In this document: in pieces, positions 6,377 through 7,230 of the stretch
Layout: every line of letters starts with the position of its first letter
Numbering within the stretch: the stretch's first letter is position 1
Translations under genes and position numbers: made by a program
Notes under the pieces: model-generated
Database searches by the model: none
What the model was told of the DNA's origin: nothing
What the model saw: only the letters and a program-made list of their open reading frames with translations
Assembly: GCA_937923125.1 (NCBI GenBank)
Contig: CALALK010000064.1
Span: 1-7,230 of the forward strand
Source of the DNA: an uncultured Carnobacterium sp.
Lineage (GTDB): Bacteria > Bacillota > Bacilli > Lactobacillales > Aerococcaceae
Direction: 5' to 3'
DNA: 7,230 bases

Positions 6377-7204
6377 ATGAAATTAAAAAGAAGTGAACGT
6401 TTAGTCGATATGACACAACGTCTATTAGATAACCCACATACGTTAATCTCATTAACAACATTTACAGCATTGTATCAGTCCGCAAAATCTTCTATTAGTG
6501 AGGATATTGCTATTATCAAGAAGACTTTTGAAAAGCAAGGTGTAGGGATTATTCGCACAGTACCGGGTGCTGCAGGGGGCGTGATTTTTGTTCCGAAAAT
6601 CAAACGCGAACAAGCATTGGCTGCTGCGGAAAAACTAAGAGAGCAAATGAACGATGCAAGCCGTCTATTGCCAGGGGGATATATTTACCTTTCTGATTTA
6701 CTTGCAAAACCAGATGTATTACATGATTTAGGGAAAATGATTGCATCTGCTTACGAAGATAAGAAAATCGATGCCGTTATGACGGTTGCAACAAAAGGGG
6801 TGCCAATCGCACAAACCGTTGCGAACTACTTAAACGTGCCATTCGTCATCGTGCGCCGTGATTCAAAAATTACGGAAGGTTCTACAGTAAGTATTAACTA
6901 CGTTTCAGGTTCTTCTTCTCGCGTTGAGAAAATGGAATTATCAAAACGTACATTAGCTAGCGGATCAAATGTCTTAATCGTCGATGATTTCTTGAAAGCC
7001 GGCGGTACTATTAACGGGATGCGTAGCCTTATTCAAGAGTTTGATTCAACAACAGCAGGTGCGGTTGTATTCTGTGAATCAGGGGTTTCAAACCACAACG
7101 TAACAGACTACTCTTCAATCATCAAGATTACAGAGATTGATACTGAAGCACAAACAATCAAAGCAGAACTAGGAAACTTCTTTGATACGCATGAATTTTT
7201 ATAA
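6377..7204 (+). CDS. purR: Pur operon regulator PurR (PRPP-responsive, Gram-positive type)
   Basis: The 275-residue protein matches the Bacillus/Lactococcus PurR family in length and layout. An N-terminal winged helix (about 1-75, with RSERLVDMTQRLLDNPHTLI) is joined to a type I phosphoribosyltransferase-like domain (about 80-275). The PRPP-binding motif VLIVDDFLKAGGT is intact at 199-211. PurR binds PurBoxes and senses PRPP, repressing or activating purine synthesis and transport genes when purines are scarce or plentiful; it is unrelated to E. coli LacI-type PurR. The fold is that of a PRT enzyme but the family is regulatory. ATG 6377 follows AAGGAGG with 8-base spacing. The gene has its own promoter with an overlapping PurBox, and is not co-transcribed with the RpiR-type gene by any clear signal. 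The bases after the stop (7205-7230) end in GCGAAGAGCC, which may begin a terminator cut by the window edge. Confidence 0.95.
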   Translation: MKLKRSERLVDMTQRLLDNPHTLISLTTFTALYQSAKSSISEDIAIIKKTFEKQGVGIIRTVPGAAGGVIFVPKIKREQALAAAEKLREQMNDASRLLPGGYIYLSDLLAKPDVLHDLGKMIASAYEDKKIDAVMTVATKGVPIAQTVANYLNVPFVIVRRDSKITEGSTVSINYVSGSSSRVEKMELSKRTLASGSNVLIVDDFLKAGGTINGMRSLIQEFDSTTAGAVVFCESGVSNHNVTDYSSIIKITEIDTEAQTIKAELGNFFDTHEFL

Positions 7205-7230
7205 GATAAAATGAAATAAAGCGAAGAGCC

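Noticed and set aside
7205..7230. Start of another gene after purR
   Set aside because: ATG at 7211 meets a stop two codons later. The remaining bases more likely begin a terminator or spacer, and the window ends too soon to tell.

Overview
The window looks like chromosomal DNA from a low-to-moderate GC Lactobacillales-type member of the Bacillota. The signs are strong AGGAGG-type ribosome binding sites, a Gram-positive PurR carrying a PRPP-binding motif, a BglF-type EIIBCA with a GH1 6-phospho-beta-glucosidase, and a cre-like site. The mix is compatible with Carnobacteriaceae or Granulicatella-like bacteria, but that genus-level guess is weak and rests on general resemblance only.

Layout. 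Positions 1-~138 hold at most the tail of an unidentified gene and a perfect 36-bp palindromic terminator. Positions 301-1470 (+) encode a Cof/YidA-type HAD phosphatase fused to a C-terminal ASCH domain. Positions 1471-1803 form a 333-bp convergent gene-free region with a GC-rich terminator hairpin nested inside a long imperfect inverted repeat. Positions 1804-5148 (-) form a two-gene beta-glucoside operon: EIIBCA permease first, then 6-phospho-beta-glucosidase. Positions 5149-5343 are a divergent control region with a perfect TATAAT, a cre-like site and several palindromes. Positions 5344-6222 (+) encode a divergent RpiR/MurR-type HTH-SIS regulator. Positions 6377-7204 (+) encode PurR, preceded by a near-consensus PurBox placed as if for autoregulation.

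How the genes work together. The EII takes up and phosphorylates aryl- or beta-glucosides, and the GH1 enzyme hydrolyses the 6-phospho-glycoside. The divergent RpiR-type protein probably senses a sugar phosphate through its SIS domain and controls the shared intergenic region, with CcpA likely adding catabolite repression. PurR is a separate housekeeping purine regulator. The HAD-ASCH protein has no evident link to the sugar operon beyond proximity.

Most noteworthy points. (1) The HAD-ASCH fusion joint carries a relic-like gene boundary. Codon 271 is CAA, one base from TAA, and it overlaps an AAGGAG Shine-Dalgarno ideally spaced from an in-frame ATG that begins the ASCH domain. (2) The convergent intergenic region can fold into an elaborate multi-branched structure with alternative pairings, and is a candidate structured RNA or small repeat element. 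No clearly new multi-gene system was seen.
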